Source: an uncultured Christensenella sp. (GTDB lineage: Bacteria > Bacillota > Clostridia > Christensenellales > Borkfalkiaceae). From it: a DNA stretch of 64,000 nucleotides. The stretch is from the NCBI GenBank assembly GCA_910579705.1, contig CAJTUI010000004.1, forward strand, positions 1 to 64,000. Reading direction: 5' to 3'. Below are positions 1 through 10,700 of this stretch, piece by piece (within the stretch, counting starts at the first letter, position 1; every line of letters starts with the position of its first letter). The notes under the pieces were generated by a model. It ran no database searches and was not told the DNA's origin. It saw only the letters and a list, made by a program, of their open reading frames with translations. A program made the position numbers and the translations under genes.

Positions 1-222
1 GTCGTACTCCTCCTCTTCTTCCTGCGCGCCCTCATCTGCGGCGGAATCGGCAGAGGCGTCTTCGCGGCCGCTTTCGGCCCTCTCCTCCTCTACCACCCGC
101 TCCTGCGCATAGCTCACGGACGGCGCTTCCGCTCTCTTGAACATCACGCCCACGCCCGTCGCCAACACGCACGACAGCGCCAGTAAAATTATTATAATTT
201 TTTTAGTACCCGTAATTCTCAT
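1..222 (-). CDS. N-terminus of a secreted or membrane-anchored acidic protein (cut by window edge)
   Basis: Only the first 74 codons lie in the window; the gene runs off the left edge. The ATG at 222 follows a GAGAGG ribosome site about 6 bases upstream. Residues 1-6 are polar, residues 7-8 are two lysines, and a hydrophobic stretch of about 20 residues follows, which fits a signal peptide or N-terminal anchor. From residue 30 the chain becomes strongly acidic, with runs of Glu and Asp and many Ala/Ser, as in a linker on the outer face of the cell. I do not recognise the family. It sits just downstream of the A0/B0 surface cassette on the same strand but has its own promoter, and a terminator separates it from B0. 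The C-terminal part is unseen, so no function is proposed. Confidence 0.7.
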   Translation of the reverse strand, partial: MRITGTKKIIIILLALSCVLATGVGVMFKRAEAPSVSYAQERVVEEERAESGREDASADSAADEGAQEEEEEYD

Positions 223-334
223 ACCGTACCTCTCTTATGTTTTTTTGGTAAAACAACCGTTTTTCCGCCTCTTTTTTACCTTTTTTCGGCAGGCAGACAC
301 TTCCTCATATTACTTTTCCATTTTACCGTTAATT

Positions 335-363
335 ATTATATCACTATTAAATTATACTGTCAA
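335..363 (-). promoter_or_regulatory. Sigma-A promoter for the partial gene at the left edge
   Basis: On the minus strand TTGACA (358-363) and TATAAT (335-340) are separated by exactly 17 bp, with TGA directly before the -10 (extended -10). The predicted start near 328 gives a leader of about 105 nt before the ATG at 222. Confidence 0.75.
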
Positions 364-425
364 CCATTATTTTGTTATATTATTTCACACCCTTTTTCCT
401 TCTCTTGCCAGCCCCCCGACACCAT

Positions 426-460
426 AAAAACGCGGGCGGCGCAATTCCGCGCCGCCCGCA
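426..460 (-). terminator. Rho-independent terminator after the B0 coiled-coil gene
   Basis: An 11-bp GC stem (432-442 with 449-459) is followed on the minus strand by a run of five T. It lies 11 bp after the stop codon of the gene ending at 471. Confidence 0.85.
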
Positions 461-470
461 AAAAGCCTGA

Positions 471-3400
471 TTATTTAGTTCCGTCGTAGTTGTCGTAGAA
501 CCCGTCTATATCGTAAAAGTCGTTTCCGTCCTCTTTGATAACTTCCTTAATCACCTGCGGCTGACCCTTGGTGGTGTCGACGCGCGTCGTTGTCGTAGTC
601 GTGCTCGTCGTCACGGAGTCGGGCGGGTAATTTGTCGCGTTATTCGCGGGCTGCTGGCCCTGCTGAGGATACCTGTAATGCTGTGCGTCGGCGTCGATAA
701 CCCTCATTCTGGGCTTAGCGGGCTGCTCCGCCGTATTGATAATTATCGGCTGAACCTGCGGCTGAGGCGACGGCAACTGCTGCTGTTGCGGCTGCTGTGG
801 CATCTGCGCATAGGGCTGCTGGGGATAACCGTAAGGCGGAACGGGCTGGCCGTACGGGTTCGCATACGGTTGCTGTCCGTAACCGTAAGGCTGCGAATAC
901 ATATTGTTGTTATGCGGCTGGCCGTTCTGGTCGGCGCGCATTCTTATAAACTCGTTCGCCATCTTCATAGCGGACGCCTCCTGAGCGGCCTGCATCTTAA
1001 CGGCGGTAATCTCCTGCTGTGCGCGGCTTGCCTCCTGAGCGGCGCGCTGGTTCGCGGCGGCTATTTCCGCCTGAGCGCGGTTCGCCTCCTGAGCGGCGCG
1101 CTGGTCCGCACGCATCTTTTCCAGCTCAACCTCCATCTTCATCATAGCAAGCTGACCGTTATCCTGCTGAGCCATAGGCTGGCCGTACGGGTTCATATAA
1201 GGCATACCGTAGGGCTGGCCGTACGGATTCATATAGGGCGGCATACCGTAGGGCTGCTGAGCCGCGGGCTGATGTGCGGCAAGCTCCGCTTTCATACGCG
1301 CAAGCTCCGCCTCCGCGCGCGCCTTTTCTATCTCCTGCTGCGCCTGCATTCTCATACGCTCCGCTTCGAGCGCGGCGCGGGCCTTTGCAAGCTCTATCTC
1401 GACTTTCGCCTTTATAAGCTCGTTATTGTCGGCCTGAACCTGCGTATTTGCGGGCACGGACGCGATTTGCGCTTTAAGCCGCTGAATTTCCGCCTCCGCA
1501 CGCGCCTTTTCTATCTCCTGCTGCGCCTGCGCCCTTGCGCGTTCCGCTTCCATTTCCGCCCTTACGCGCGCAAGCTCGACCTCGACCTGAGCTCTTATCA
1601 GGTCGTTGTTGTCCTTCGTCTGGGACTGGGGTTGTGATACAAATAAATCCGCTCTCATTTTCGCTAGCTCCGCTTCTGCTTTTACTTTGTCGATTTCAGC
1701 CTGCGCCTGCGCTCTTACGCGCTCGGCCTCCATTTGCGCACGTGCCGTTGCAAGCTCGGCATCGACTTTCGCCTTAATAAGTTCTGCGCTGTCTTTATTT
1801 GTTTCCGCGGGTTTGGACGCCAATGCCTCCGCTTTAAGTCTTGCGATTTCCGCCTCGGACTTCATACGGTCGATTTCTGCCTGCGCCTGAGCCTTCGCGC
1901 GCTCGGATTCCATCTGAGCGCGGGCCATCGCAAGCTCCGCCTCCACTCTCGCTTTAATAATTTCGTTATTATCCACTGCGGCGGGCTGTCCCTCCGTCTG
2001 TTTCGAATTGCGCGCGGCTTCGAGCTCGGACTTGATTTTCGCAAGTTCCGCCTCCGCCTTAACGCGTTCGACCTCGTTCTTGGCCTGAGCCTTGGCAAGC
2101 TCCGCCTCCATCTGCGCCTTGACAAGCGCGCTGTTATCGACCGCGGGCTGATGCTCGACGTGTCTCGGCGCGTTGCGCGCCGCGTCCAGCTCGGCCTTTA
2201 CTCTTGCAAGCTCGGCCTCCGCCTTCGCGCGTTCTATATCGTTCTTTGCCTGAGCCTTGGCAAGCTCCGCCTCCATCTGCGCCTTGATAAGCGCGCCGTT
2301 ATCGGGCGCCGCGGGCTGCTGTTGCTGAGCCGCGTTGCGCGCCGCGTCGAGTTCGGACTTGATTTTCGCAAGCTCCGCCTCCGCCTTCGCGCGTTCTATA
2401 TCGTTCTTTGCCTGTGCGCGTGCAAGTTCCGCCTCCATCTGCGCCTTGATAAGCGCGCTGTTGTCAACCGCCGCCGCGGCCTGAGGTGCGGGCTGCTGTG
2501 CCTGCTGACGCGCGGCGTTGTCGCGCGTTGCGGCGATTTCCGCTTTGAGTTTTGCGATTTCGGCCTCGGCCGTGACCCTGCTGATTTCCGCCTGAGCCTG
2601 AGCCTTACTGCGCTCCGCCTCCATTTCTGCGCGGGCCCTTGCAAGCTCCGCCTCGACCTGCGCCTTGACGAGCGCGCTGTTGTCGACCGCGGGCTGGTGC
2701 GCGGGAGCGGGGCTTGCGGCTATCTGAGCTTTAAGTTGCGCGATTTCCGCGTCCGCCCTCGCCTTTTCTATCTGGGCCTGCGACTGAGCCCTGTCGCGCT
2801 CCGCCTGCATTTCCGCACGCGCACGCGCAACCTCGGCGTCTATGCGCTGTTTCACTTCGTCCTGATTGACGGCCTGACCCTCGGGCTTGACCGCCATAAC
2901 CTGCTGAGCTTTAAGCCGCGCGATTTCCGCGTCCGCCCTCGCCTTTTCTATTTCCTGTCTTGCCTGAGCCTTTGCGCGTTCCGCTTCCATCTGCGCACGT
3001 GCCCTTGCAAGCTCCGCCTCGACCTGCGCCTTCACAAGGTCGCCGTTGTCGGCTTTGGAAGGCTGGGACGCCATTGCCTGAGCTTTGAGCTGTGCGATTT
3101 CCGCCTCCGCCCTCGCGCGTTCGATTTCCTGCTGTGCACGGGCTTTTGCGCGCTCCGCCTCCATTTCGGCGCGGGCCCTTGCAAGTTCTGCGTCAACCTG
3201 CGCTTTGACTAGCGCGCTATTGTCTACAGCCGCCGCGGCCTGAGGCGCGGGCTGGTTTGCGCGGCGTTCCATTTCGTCTTTGAGACGCTGGATTTCCGCC
3301 TCCGCCTTGGCGCGTTCTATTTCGTTCTTGGCCTGCGCTTTCGCAAGCTCGGCCTCCATCTGCGCCTTAACAAGCGCGCTGTTATCTATATGCTGGACGG

Positions 3401-4691
3401 GTACCTGCTGGTGCTGTGCGCGCGCGGCAAGCTCCGCCCTTATCTTTGCAAGCTCCGCGTCCGCCCTTGCGCGGTCGACAGCGTTTCTGGCCTGCGCCTT
3501 GGCGAGTTCCGCCTCCATCTGTGCTTTCAAAAGCGCGCTGTTGTCGGTCTGCGCCGCCGCGGCGGGCTGTTGCTGGGCGCGGGCGAGCTCGGCTTTGATT
3601 CTCTGCAATTCCGCGTCGGCCTTGGCGCGTTCCACGTCGTTTTTGGCCTGTGCTTTGGCAAGCTCCGCCTCCATCTGCGCCTTGACGAGCGCGGCGCTTG
3701 TATCGCCGCCCTGACGGGGCTGCTGTGCGCGCGCGGCAAGTTCCGCCCTGATTCTTGCAAGCTCCGCGTCCGCCCTTGCGCGCTCGACGTCGTTTTTAGC
3801 CTGAGCGCGGGCGAGTTCCGCCTCCATCTGCGCTTTCACAAGCGCGCTGTTGTCGGTTTGAATAACGGGCGAGGGCGCGTACTGCGAACGCGCGGAAAGC
3901 TCCGCGTTGAGCCTTGCGATCTCCGCCTCCGCCTTAGCCCTCTGTTTATCGTTCTTGGCCTGCGCCGCCGCAAGCTCCGCCCTGTGGCGCTGTTCGAGAA
4001 TGTGCTGGCGCTCCGCCTCTTCCTTTCTGCGCGCGGCCTCTTCCTTTTTGGAAAGCTTTTCGGCGCCCGTATCCTCGGGCTCCGCGGTTTCGCGAACCTT
4101 CTTCTTGCGGTTTTCCTTTTCGAGGCGCGCGGCCTCTTCTTTAAGGCGACGTATCTCAGCCTCCGCACGCGCCCTGTCGCGCTCGTTCTTGGCGTGGGCC
4201 TTTGCAAGCTCCGCCTCCATCTGCGCTTTCATTATAGCGTTCATATTTCCGTTTGGAACGGGAACGAACTGCGGGCCGGCCGCCTTGCTGTTTGCGTCGG
4301 CGCGGGCGCGGGCGATTTCGGCCTCCGCGCGGGCGCGCTCGACCTCGGCCTGCGACTGAGAACGGATACGCTCGGTTTCGGCCTGAGCCTCCGCGCGGGC
4401 CTTGGCGATTTCGGCGTCGGCCTTGGCGCGAATCAAATCGCTGTTGTCGGATTTGGCGTTGACGACGACCTTTGTATTTTTATTGCCGCCCTTTTTGCCG
4501 CTGCTTTTCGCCTTTTTCTTTTTAGGCGCGTAATGCATCCTCTTTTTCAGCTTTTTCTTTTTGGTTGTCGCGGCTATTATGAGAACGATAAACATCAACA
4601 ACGCCAGCACCGACGCGGCAATGATTATTACCGAGTACGGCATATTGTCGTTTATCAGGTCCATTATGGCCATCAGACTGGTTAAGTTCAT
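471..4691 (-). CDS. B0: membrane-anchored giant hendecad coiled-coil protein (1406 aa)
   Basis: Residues 1-19 are a short N-terminus and residues 20-42 a single hydrophobic helix. The following 30 residues are very lysine-rich, which by the positive-inside rule puts the rest in the cytoplasm. From about residue 81 to 1143 the protein is some 17 copies of an Ala/Glu/Lys/Arg-rich repeat. Each begins near D-N-S-A-L and holds either 33 or 44 helical residues, that is three or four 11-residue periods, separated by Pro/Gln/Ala linkers. An 18th degenerate repeat is followed by a Pro-Tyr-Gly-Gln-rich, low-complexity C-terminus. Heptad coiled coils are not the best description; the 11-residue step suggests a nearly straight or right-handed coil. 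It starts 15 bp after the stop of the surface protein A0 with an AAGGAG site, so the two are co-transcribed. A role as a cytoplasmic scaffold under A0 is inference. Confidence 0.8.
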   Translation of the reverse strand: MNLTSLMAIMDLINDNMPYSVIIIAASVLALLMFIVLIIAATTKKKKLKKRMHYAPKKKKAKSSGKKGGNKNTKVVVNAKSDNSDLIRAKADAEIAKARAEAQAETERIRSQSQAEVERARAEAEIARARADANSKAAGPQFVPVPNGNMNAIMKAQMEAELAKAHAKNERDRARAEAEIRRLKEEAARLEKENRKKKVRETAEPEDTGAEKLSKKEEAARRKEEAERQHILEQRHRAELAAAQAKNDKQRAKAEAEIARLNAELSARSQYAPSPVIQTDNSALVKAQMEAELARAQAKNDVERARADAELARIRAELAARAQQPRQGGDTSAALVKAQMEAELAKAQAKNDVERAKADAELQRIKAELARAQQQPAAAAQTDNSALLKAQMEAELAKAQARNAVDRARADAELAKIRAELAARAQHQQVPVQHIDNSALVKAQMEAELAKAQAKNEIERAKAEAEIQRLKDEMERRANQPAPQAAAAVDNSALVKAQVDAELARARAEMEAERAKARAQQEIERARAEAEIAQLKAQAMASQPSKADNGDLVKAQVEAELARARAQMEAERAKAQARQEIEKARADAEIARLKAQQVMAVKPEGQAVNQDEVKQRIDAEVARARAEMQAERDRAQSQAQIEKARADAEIAQLKAQIAASPAPAHQPAVDNSALVKAQVEAELARARAEMEAERSKAQAQAEISRVTAEAEIAKLKAEIAATRDNAARQQAQQPAPQAAAAVDNSALIKAQMEAELARAQAKNDIERAKAEAELAKIKSELDAARNAAQQQQPAAPDNGALIKAQMEAELAKAQAKNDIERAKAEAELARVKAELDAARNAPRHVEHQPAVDNSALVKAQMEAELAKAQAKNEVERVKAEAELAKIKSELEAARNSKQTEGQPAAVDNNEIIKARVEAELAMARAQMESERAKAQAQAEIDRMKSEAEIARLKAEALASKPAETNKDSAELIKAKVDAELATARAQMEAERVRAQAQAEIDKVKAEAELAKMRADLFVSQPQSQTKDNNDLIRAQVEVELARVRAEMEAERARAQAQQEIEKARAEAEIQRLKAQIASVPANTQVQADNNELIKAKVEIELAKARAALEAERMRMQAQQEIEKARAEAELARMKAELAAHQPAAQQPYGMPPYMNPYGQPYGMPYMNPYGQPMAQQDNGQLAMMKMEVELEKMRADQRAAQEANRAQAEIAAANQRAAQEASRAQQEITAVKMQAAQEASAMKMANEFIRMRADQNGQPHNNNMYSQPYGYGQQPYANPYGQPVPPYGYPQQPYAQMPQQPQQQQLPSPQPQVQPIIINTAEQPAKPRMRVIDADAQHYRYPQQGQQPANNATNYPPDSVTTSTTTTTTRVDTTKGQPQVIKEVIKEDGNDFYDIDGFYDNYDGTK
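1261..4451 (-). repeat. Tandem hendecad repeat array inside B0
   Basis: About 17 units encode helical segments of exactly 33 or 44 residues. Short units have the form K-A-Q-M-E-A-E-L-A-K-A, then Q-A-K-N-D-I-E-R-A-K-A, then E-A-E-L-A-x-I-K-x-E-L. Long units contain one extra 11-mer of the type R-A-E-M-E-A-E-R-A-K-A. Units occur in blocks: short (N-terminal), long, short, long (C-terminal), which suggests duplication of whole blocks. Confidence 0.8.
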
Positions 4692-4706
4692 TTTGCTTCT
4701 CCTTAT

Positions 4707-7700
4707 TTATTCGTCGTCCTCTTCGTAGTCGTACCCTTCGTCGTAATACTCTTCCACTTCGTCGTACTGGCGGCGTTTAACCGCAAGAACGATTATCGTT
4801 GCGACTACTAAAAAGACAAGTACGCCGACTACCGAGATAGTAATTATCAACAGCGGATTGATTCCGCCCGAACTTCTGTAAACGAACGTGTAGGACTTGG
4901 ATTCGAGCATTTCGCGGAGTTCGTCCGCGTTTTCGAAATTCTTGTTGAATTCGTCCAGCTTATCCGGTTTGATTGTTACGTTTACTTTATATTCTTCACC
5001 GTCGACGAAATCATCTTTGGTAACAACGTTTCCGTCTTTATCGGTATATACGTAATCGATATAGTCGTCTATATTAACATTTGCGTTATCTTCGTTTTCT
5101 ATTACGAAACTGCCGTCGTCACCGACCGTTATGTCGTCGGTGTTCACCTTGGCCTTGTCGATATAGAATTTCAGTTCGATATCGTCCGTCGTTCCGTTCT
5201 CCCACTTGGTAGTGGTCTTGTCTTTGATTTGAAGATAGAACGTGTATTCGCCGACCGCCGACTGTACCAGATACCCGAAACCCTTGTCGATTTTGAGATA
5301 CTTGTCGTACTTGTCGATAAAGTCGGTTATAACGAACGTGATATTGCCGCCCGTGTACTGCTGTCTTTCTTTTACCATTCCGATAATGGGAATAAACGTC
5401 ACGTCGCCCGCGGGCTTTTCGACAATCTCGAAATCGAGTTTCTTGGAATCTCTCGTCCCATCCGCCCAGGTCGCTTTCGTTCCGTCCTTGAACGCTATCG
5501 TTACCGAATATTTTCCGACAGCCGTCTTCGTAAGGCTGCCCTCGGTAATTTCAAGGAAAGTTTTAAGGTTATCCCAGTCGTTGATTTTGAACTCTATCGC
5601 CGCGCCCGTGTACTGTTGCGTTTTGGAAACGAGCGTAGGCACTTCCAGCTTTACCGGCGCGTTGGGGTCGTCGGGCGGGGTAATCGTATACGACAGCTTC
5701 ACGGACTTAGTTCCGTCCGAGAACGTTACGCTAAGGCCCTGCTTGATGCTGAGAACCACTTTGTAGGTGCCGGGGTTGGTGGCAAGCAAGCTTCCGCTCG
5801 TCACTTCCACGTACTGGTTATAATAACTTTCGTTGTTGAGCTTGAACCCGATTACGTCACCCGTCCAGGGCGCCGTGGTAGTCACAAGCGTAGGCTTTTT
5901 GATTACCGAATCCATACCGTCGGGGTTGGTTATCGAAAGCTCTATGGTGTACTCTTCCTGACCGTTCGTGGCTTTCCAGTACGCCTGAGCTCCGTCGCGG
6001 AACTTAAACACTACGGGATACACTCCCGCCGCGGTCTGGCCGAGAACGCCGGGGCGCACTTCTGTAAGGTCGCCGAGTTCGTAGGTTATATAGTTTTGAA
6101 GAATTACCCAGTTGGTAATGGTGAATTCGAGCAATCCGCCCGAGTACTCCGCCTCTTCCAGATCGAATATGGGATAATCTATCGCGATATTCTGGGGTTT
6201 CTGGATATAGAATTTCAGTTCGATCGAATTTCTGTTGTCGTCCGTGCCGTCCCAGTAAGCGTCAGCCTCTTTCTTGAAATTGATTACGACCGTATAAGTC
6301 CCGACTTCGGTCTGGGTAAGGTCGTCGCCCGTAACGTACAGATACTTGGCGTAAAGCGCGTTCCAGCTTGCTATTTCGAATGTTATGGGATTGCCCGTAT
6401 ACTCCTTGGTATCGGCAACGAGCGAAGGCTTGGAAAGCTTTTTCGAGTCCGAAGTCGACTTGTACTGCGACGAACGGAAACTTATTCTCTGAGCCTCGCC
6501 CTCGGCCATAACGTATTTGAGGTTTTTGGAATACGCGTCGGAAACGCGGGGTTCCGCATAGAAGAGAACGTTGTCCGTGGACTGAACGTATGCCTTGGTA
6601 ACTTCGCCGCCGCTCTCGTTGAAGTAAACGGTGTCGAGCATATCGGTGATATATACGCCCTTCACCCTTGCGACGGGTATGGAACCGTTGAGGTCCCAGG
6701 TAACGACGAGGCTTTCCTTTTCGGGGCTGATTTCAACCTGCCATTTGAGGAATTCCGTTTCCTCTTCGCCTTGAAGTTCGTAGAACCTTACGGTGTAAAC
6801 GCCCGAATGGTATGCCGCGTACGGCACGTTTTCATAGCCCGCGTAATCCTCGTAGATGTTGTAAGCGGGGTCTACGAAGAGAACTTTTACGTTGTAGTAA
6901 TATCTCTCTTCCTCGGGCACGCCGCACATTTCGATAAGGTCGTGTACCTTGTCGTCGAACTCGTGCCAGGACCCGTCGTATTCGGGCTGCGTAAGCTCCC
7001 TCGAAGTGATTTCCCAGTTCAGGAACGAGGGCACGGACGCGGGAAGTTCGCCGATAAACGCCTCGTTATTGGCGTCGCCGGAGTAGTTGATGTCTTTGAC
7101 CACTCTGGTTTCGTACTTGCCGACCGCCGCGTAGCTCTGTCTGCCCGGCTCCGCCGCCGCGTCTACTTTCTGGGTGTCTATCGAGCTGTAAGAGAGGTTG
7201 TCGCTTATAGCCGCGGGGAGATTGAGAAGTCCGACCTTGTAGTAGACAAGTCCGTCCGCGTCGCGGGTAAACACAAAGCTGTCGTTTTCGAAATCGAACT
7301 CGTGGGGCTTGCCGTCCTTGTCGTAATATCCCCACTTGACGTTTTCGAAGTGTATCTTCGCCTTTGTAACCGTCCAGGCTATCGAGCTGGGGAACAAATC
7401 GGGCGAAGGATTGTTGTAGTTTTCGCTGTCGAACGAGAACGACACGCCCGAGGTATAATTGCCCGCGGGGATATAGCCGTCGTCGTAGATGTTGCTTGCC
7501 GTGAGGCCTTCGATTTTGTCAAGGCCGACGAGTTCGAGCTTGTGCTCCGTTCCGTCGTATTCGAAGGAGAACACGACTTCCGCGCCCTGTGCGTCCACCC
7601 ATTTCTTCTGCTGAGCGTCGAACTTGGCGTAAATCGTCTTGCCGCCGTGGGTGTACTGCCATTTAAGGCCCGACATATCGAAGTCCGCTTTGATTATCTC

Positions 7701-10700
7701 GAACTCCACTTCCGTTTCGCTGTCCGCAAGGTATGCGTTTTCGAAAGAAAGGTTAGAAACAACCGCAACGTATCTGCCGACCTTTACGGGCGCGCCGGGG
7801 AGCTCGCTCCCCCTGACGCCGCTGGCGCTTACGCTGTAATATTTAACGGTGAATCCATTCATAGTAACGTCGCCCGCGTCGACTACGGGTTTGACGTTGA
7901 AGGGCGAGCCCGTATAGGCGAACTGGTCGCCGTTTTCGCACTTTTCGTCGTTGAGCTCGAAATGAATGGTGACGGGTTTCTTGCCCGATTCCACGGTGAA
8001 TTCGTGCCAGGCGTCCGTATCGAGCTCGTAGTTGCCCGAATAAACGGACTTAACCACGGCCTTTACCCTGTAATCCACGGCCGCACCCGCAGGAACCGTG
8101 ACTTTGTCGCAGGCCTCCCAATTGGAGCCGTTCTTTTTCTCGTAGACGTAATCGACGTAGCTGTGGCCCGTCTGCAAGGTGGGAACGAAAAATACGTTCG
8201 TCGTGGAGGTGTTTTCCGTCCACTGGACCTCTATGGTCTGGGCGTTGATGACCCAGGTGCAGCTGAATGTGAAGGCGCCCGTGCTGTCGGTATAAGAATC
8301 GGGGTCGGTCGCGTCGGGAACCATATAGGTCTGAGCGTACTCGTCCGAAACGATAAAGCTGACCGTGGTCGTATACGTGCCCGCGTTCGCCGCCGCGTTG
8401 GTGGTTATGCCGCTGGTCGTATAGGTAGCCGTAAGCCCCGCGGGTAACGGCGTAGTAGGGTCGAGCATTACGACGTGGTCGTTGCCGTTATAGGTGAACG
8501 GGCTTGTATAATTCCACCTGATGCCCGACAAATCGAACGTGGTCTGCGCGATTTTGAACCATATCGTAAACTTCTTCTCGGTAAACTCTACGTACTTGTC
8601 GTACGCGGTTATGGTTACCGTCACGGAATGCAGACCGGCCGAATTGACGTAAGTGTCGCCCGAATAAATGGCTTTGAGATATTTGGATTTTAAAGTATCC
8701 TCGTCCATAACCAGCGAGAACGAATAGTATCCGCCGTAAGGAAGTTCGAGGGGGTGGCTTGCCGAGTCGTATTCGTTGAACTCGTAGTTGGGTATCTGCG
8801 CGGGATAATTGCCGTTGAGCTTATAGGTCCAAACCGCGTCCGTATTGTTGAACTGGGCAACCGTTGCGATAAGCTCGAACTTGCGCGTAACCGCGTCTTT
8901 CATATAGTAGTTGTTTGTAAACTCACCGCCCTGACCGATAACGGCCGCAAGCGTGTAAGTGCCGACTTTGAGTCCGCTGGGGATAAGATACTTGCCCGAA
9001 GAATTTTTCTGCAAATACTGTCTGGAACCGCCCACGCTCTGGTAGTAGACTTCCATTTCCAGTTTATCGCCTATTTCCTCGTAAATACCCGAAATTTCAA
9101 GCTCGACTTCCATCTCCCTTGCGTTTTCCCAGCTGCTGGGCAGATTGTCGTTGAACTTGACGGTTATTTCCGCGGGGCTTATATGCAGGTTGAGACTCTT
9201 GGGGATAGTGTCCTTGGTGCCGTTGGCAGACCCTGCCTCCCACTGCGTGTTTACGGGGTCGACAAGCGACACGGTAAAGGTGTAGTCGGCGCAGTCTTCG
9301 ACCTGATAGACCATAACGCCGTCGTCCCTCAGAGTACATTCGATAATGTCCGTCGCCGGATTTCCCGTTCTGTCCGTGACATTGATTTCCACGTACTTGG
9401 AAATGTTGGCAATCTGGATATATCTCTTGCCCTGATAATACAGCTTTAACTGCGTTTTGTCCTCGCTTAGCTCTTCGTCGCCGCTGAGAACTTCGGCTAT
9501 AAAATACGGCTCGGGTATATTACGCTCGTTCACGCGGAACTGCGTTGATTTGATATTGCCCGAAAGCTGATAGTTATAGTTGTAAATATCGTCGTTTATG
9601 ATATAGGCCGTGGCCTCGTAAGTGCCCTTGATGTCGGGGAACGAGTACGGGTCTTTCAGCGCGATACCCGCGATATTGTTATATTTCAGGCCTATCTTCG
9701 GATCGTATCCCGCCTGAATATCCCTGTCCTTTATAACGTTTTCCTTATCGACGATAACCGCCTTTATCGGGACGGTAGTCTCCACTTCGTCGTAGATAAA
9801 CTCTACCTGTATCTTGGCTTTTTCAACGACGAATTTCGTAACCTTTCGGGTTACGTTCTTGTCCTCGCCGTAGAAATAGTTGTTGCTGTTTTTCAGCGTG
9901 ACGCGCATATAGTAAGTGCCCGCGTCGAGAGGCGCGACCATATGCGTGCATTCCTCTTCCTGGAAGAACGTGATCGTCATTTCGTCTTCGTTATACCAGG
10001 TGCGCTTGTCTTCGGGAACGGACATAATGGTCTGGACTTCGCCCGTGTACTCGCTGGAAGTTACGTCGGGAAGTCTGATGGGCGCGATAGTCTTGTTTGC
10101 TATCTGGCTGAGGTTGAGGTGGATTGCGGGACGGATTGCGACCGTTTTTTCGCTTACGTCCGCCTTTGTAATGGCACCGTCCGTGTCCGTGCAGTACATA
10201 GTGTATGCGCTGTAAGGATTTCCGTCCTTGGGCTCGTCTGTCTTGGCCGTACGCAGCCAGGATTTTATAGTGTTGCTGCGCTGGGTCTTGGTAAGTTTCC
10301 AGATACCGTTGGTGGTATCCGCCGCGTTACCGTCGAAATCGCCCGTGCCGACCTCGGTAAGGCTGGGCAGCCATACCTTGTCGTCTTTCCAGACGTTGTA
10401 GTTTGCTTTGTTGGTTTCGTTGTAGTCGAAGAAACCCGGATAATAATAAGTTCCGGTCGAAGGCGATTCATATGCCTCGTTGGGTAAACAGTACGTATTG
10501 CCCGAATTGGGGAAGTAATTGTTGTCCGCGTAGCTTTCGCGCGCCTGCCAGGAAATCTTGGAAGGCTCCACAATGTCGTCGTAAAGTTCGCCCTTGAAGT
10601 CCGTACCTTCGACAAAGTCGCTGAACTTGTTGCACTTGCCCTTTTCTATCGTGGCCTCGTAAGGGTTATAACTGCTGGACGAGGTCTGGGGATAGTACGC

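Noticed and set aside
471..4691. B0 as an extracellular fibrous protein
   Set aside because: There is no signal peptide cleavage site, and the lysine-rich stretch right after the only membrane helix puts the rod in the cytoplasm.
5229..8447. Very long open frame on the plus strand inside A0, and similar long plus-strand frames inside B0 and A1
   Set aside because: They are exactly antisense to well-supported genes with signal peptides and domains, lack ribosome sites and consist of low-complexity Arg/Val/Leu-rich sequence caused by the GC-rich codon use of the real genes.
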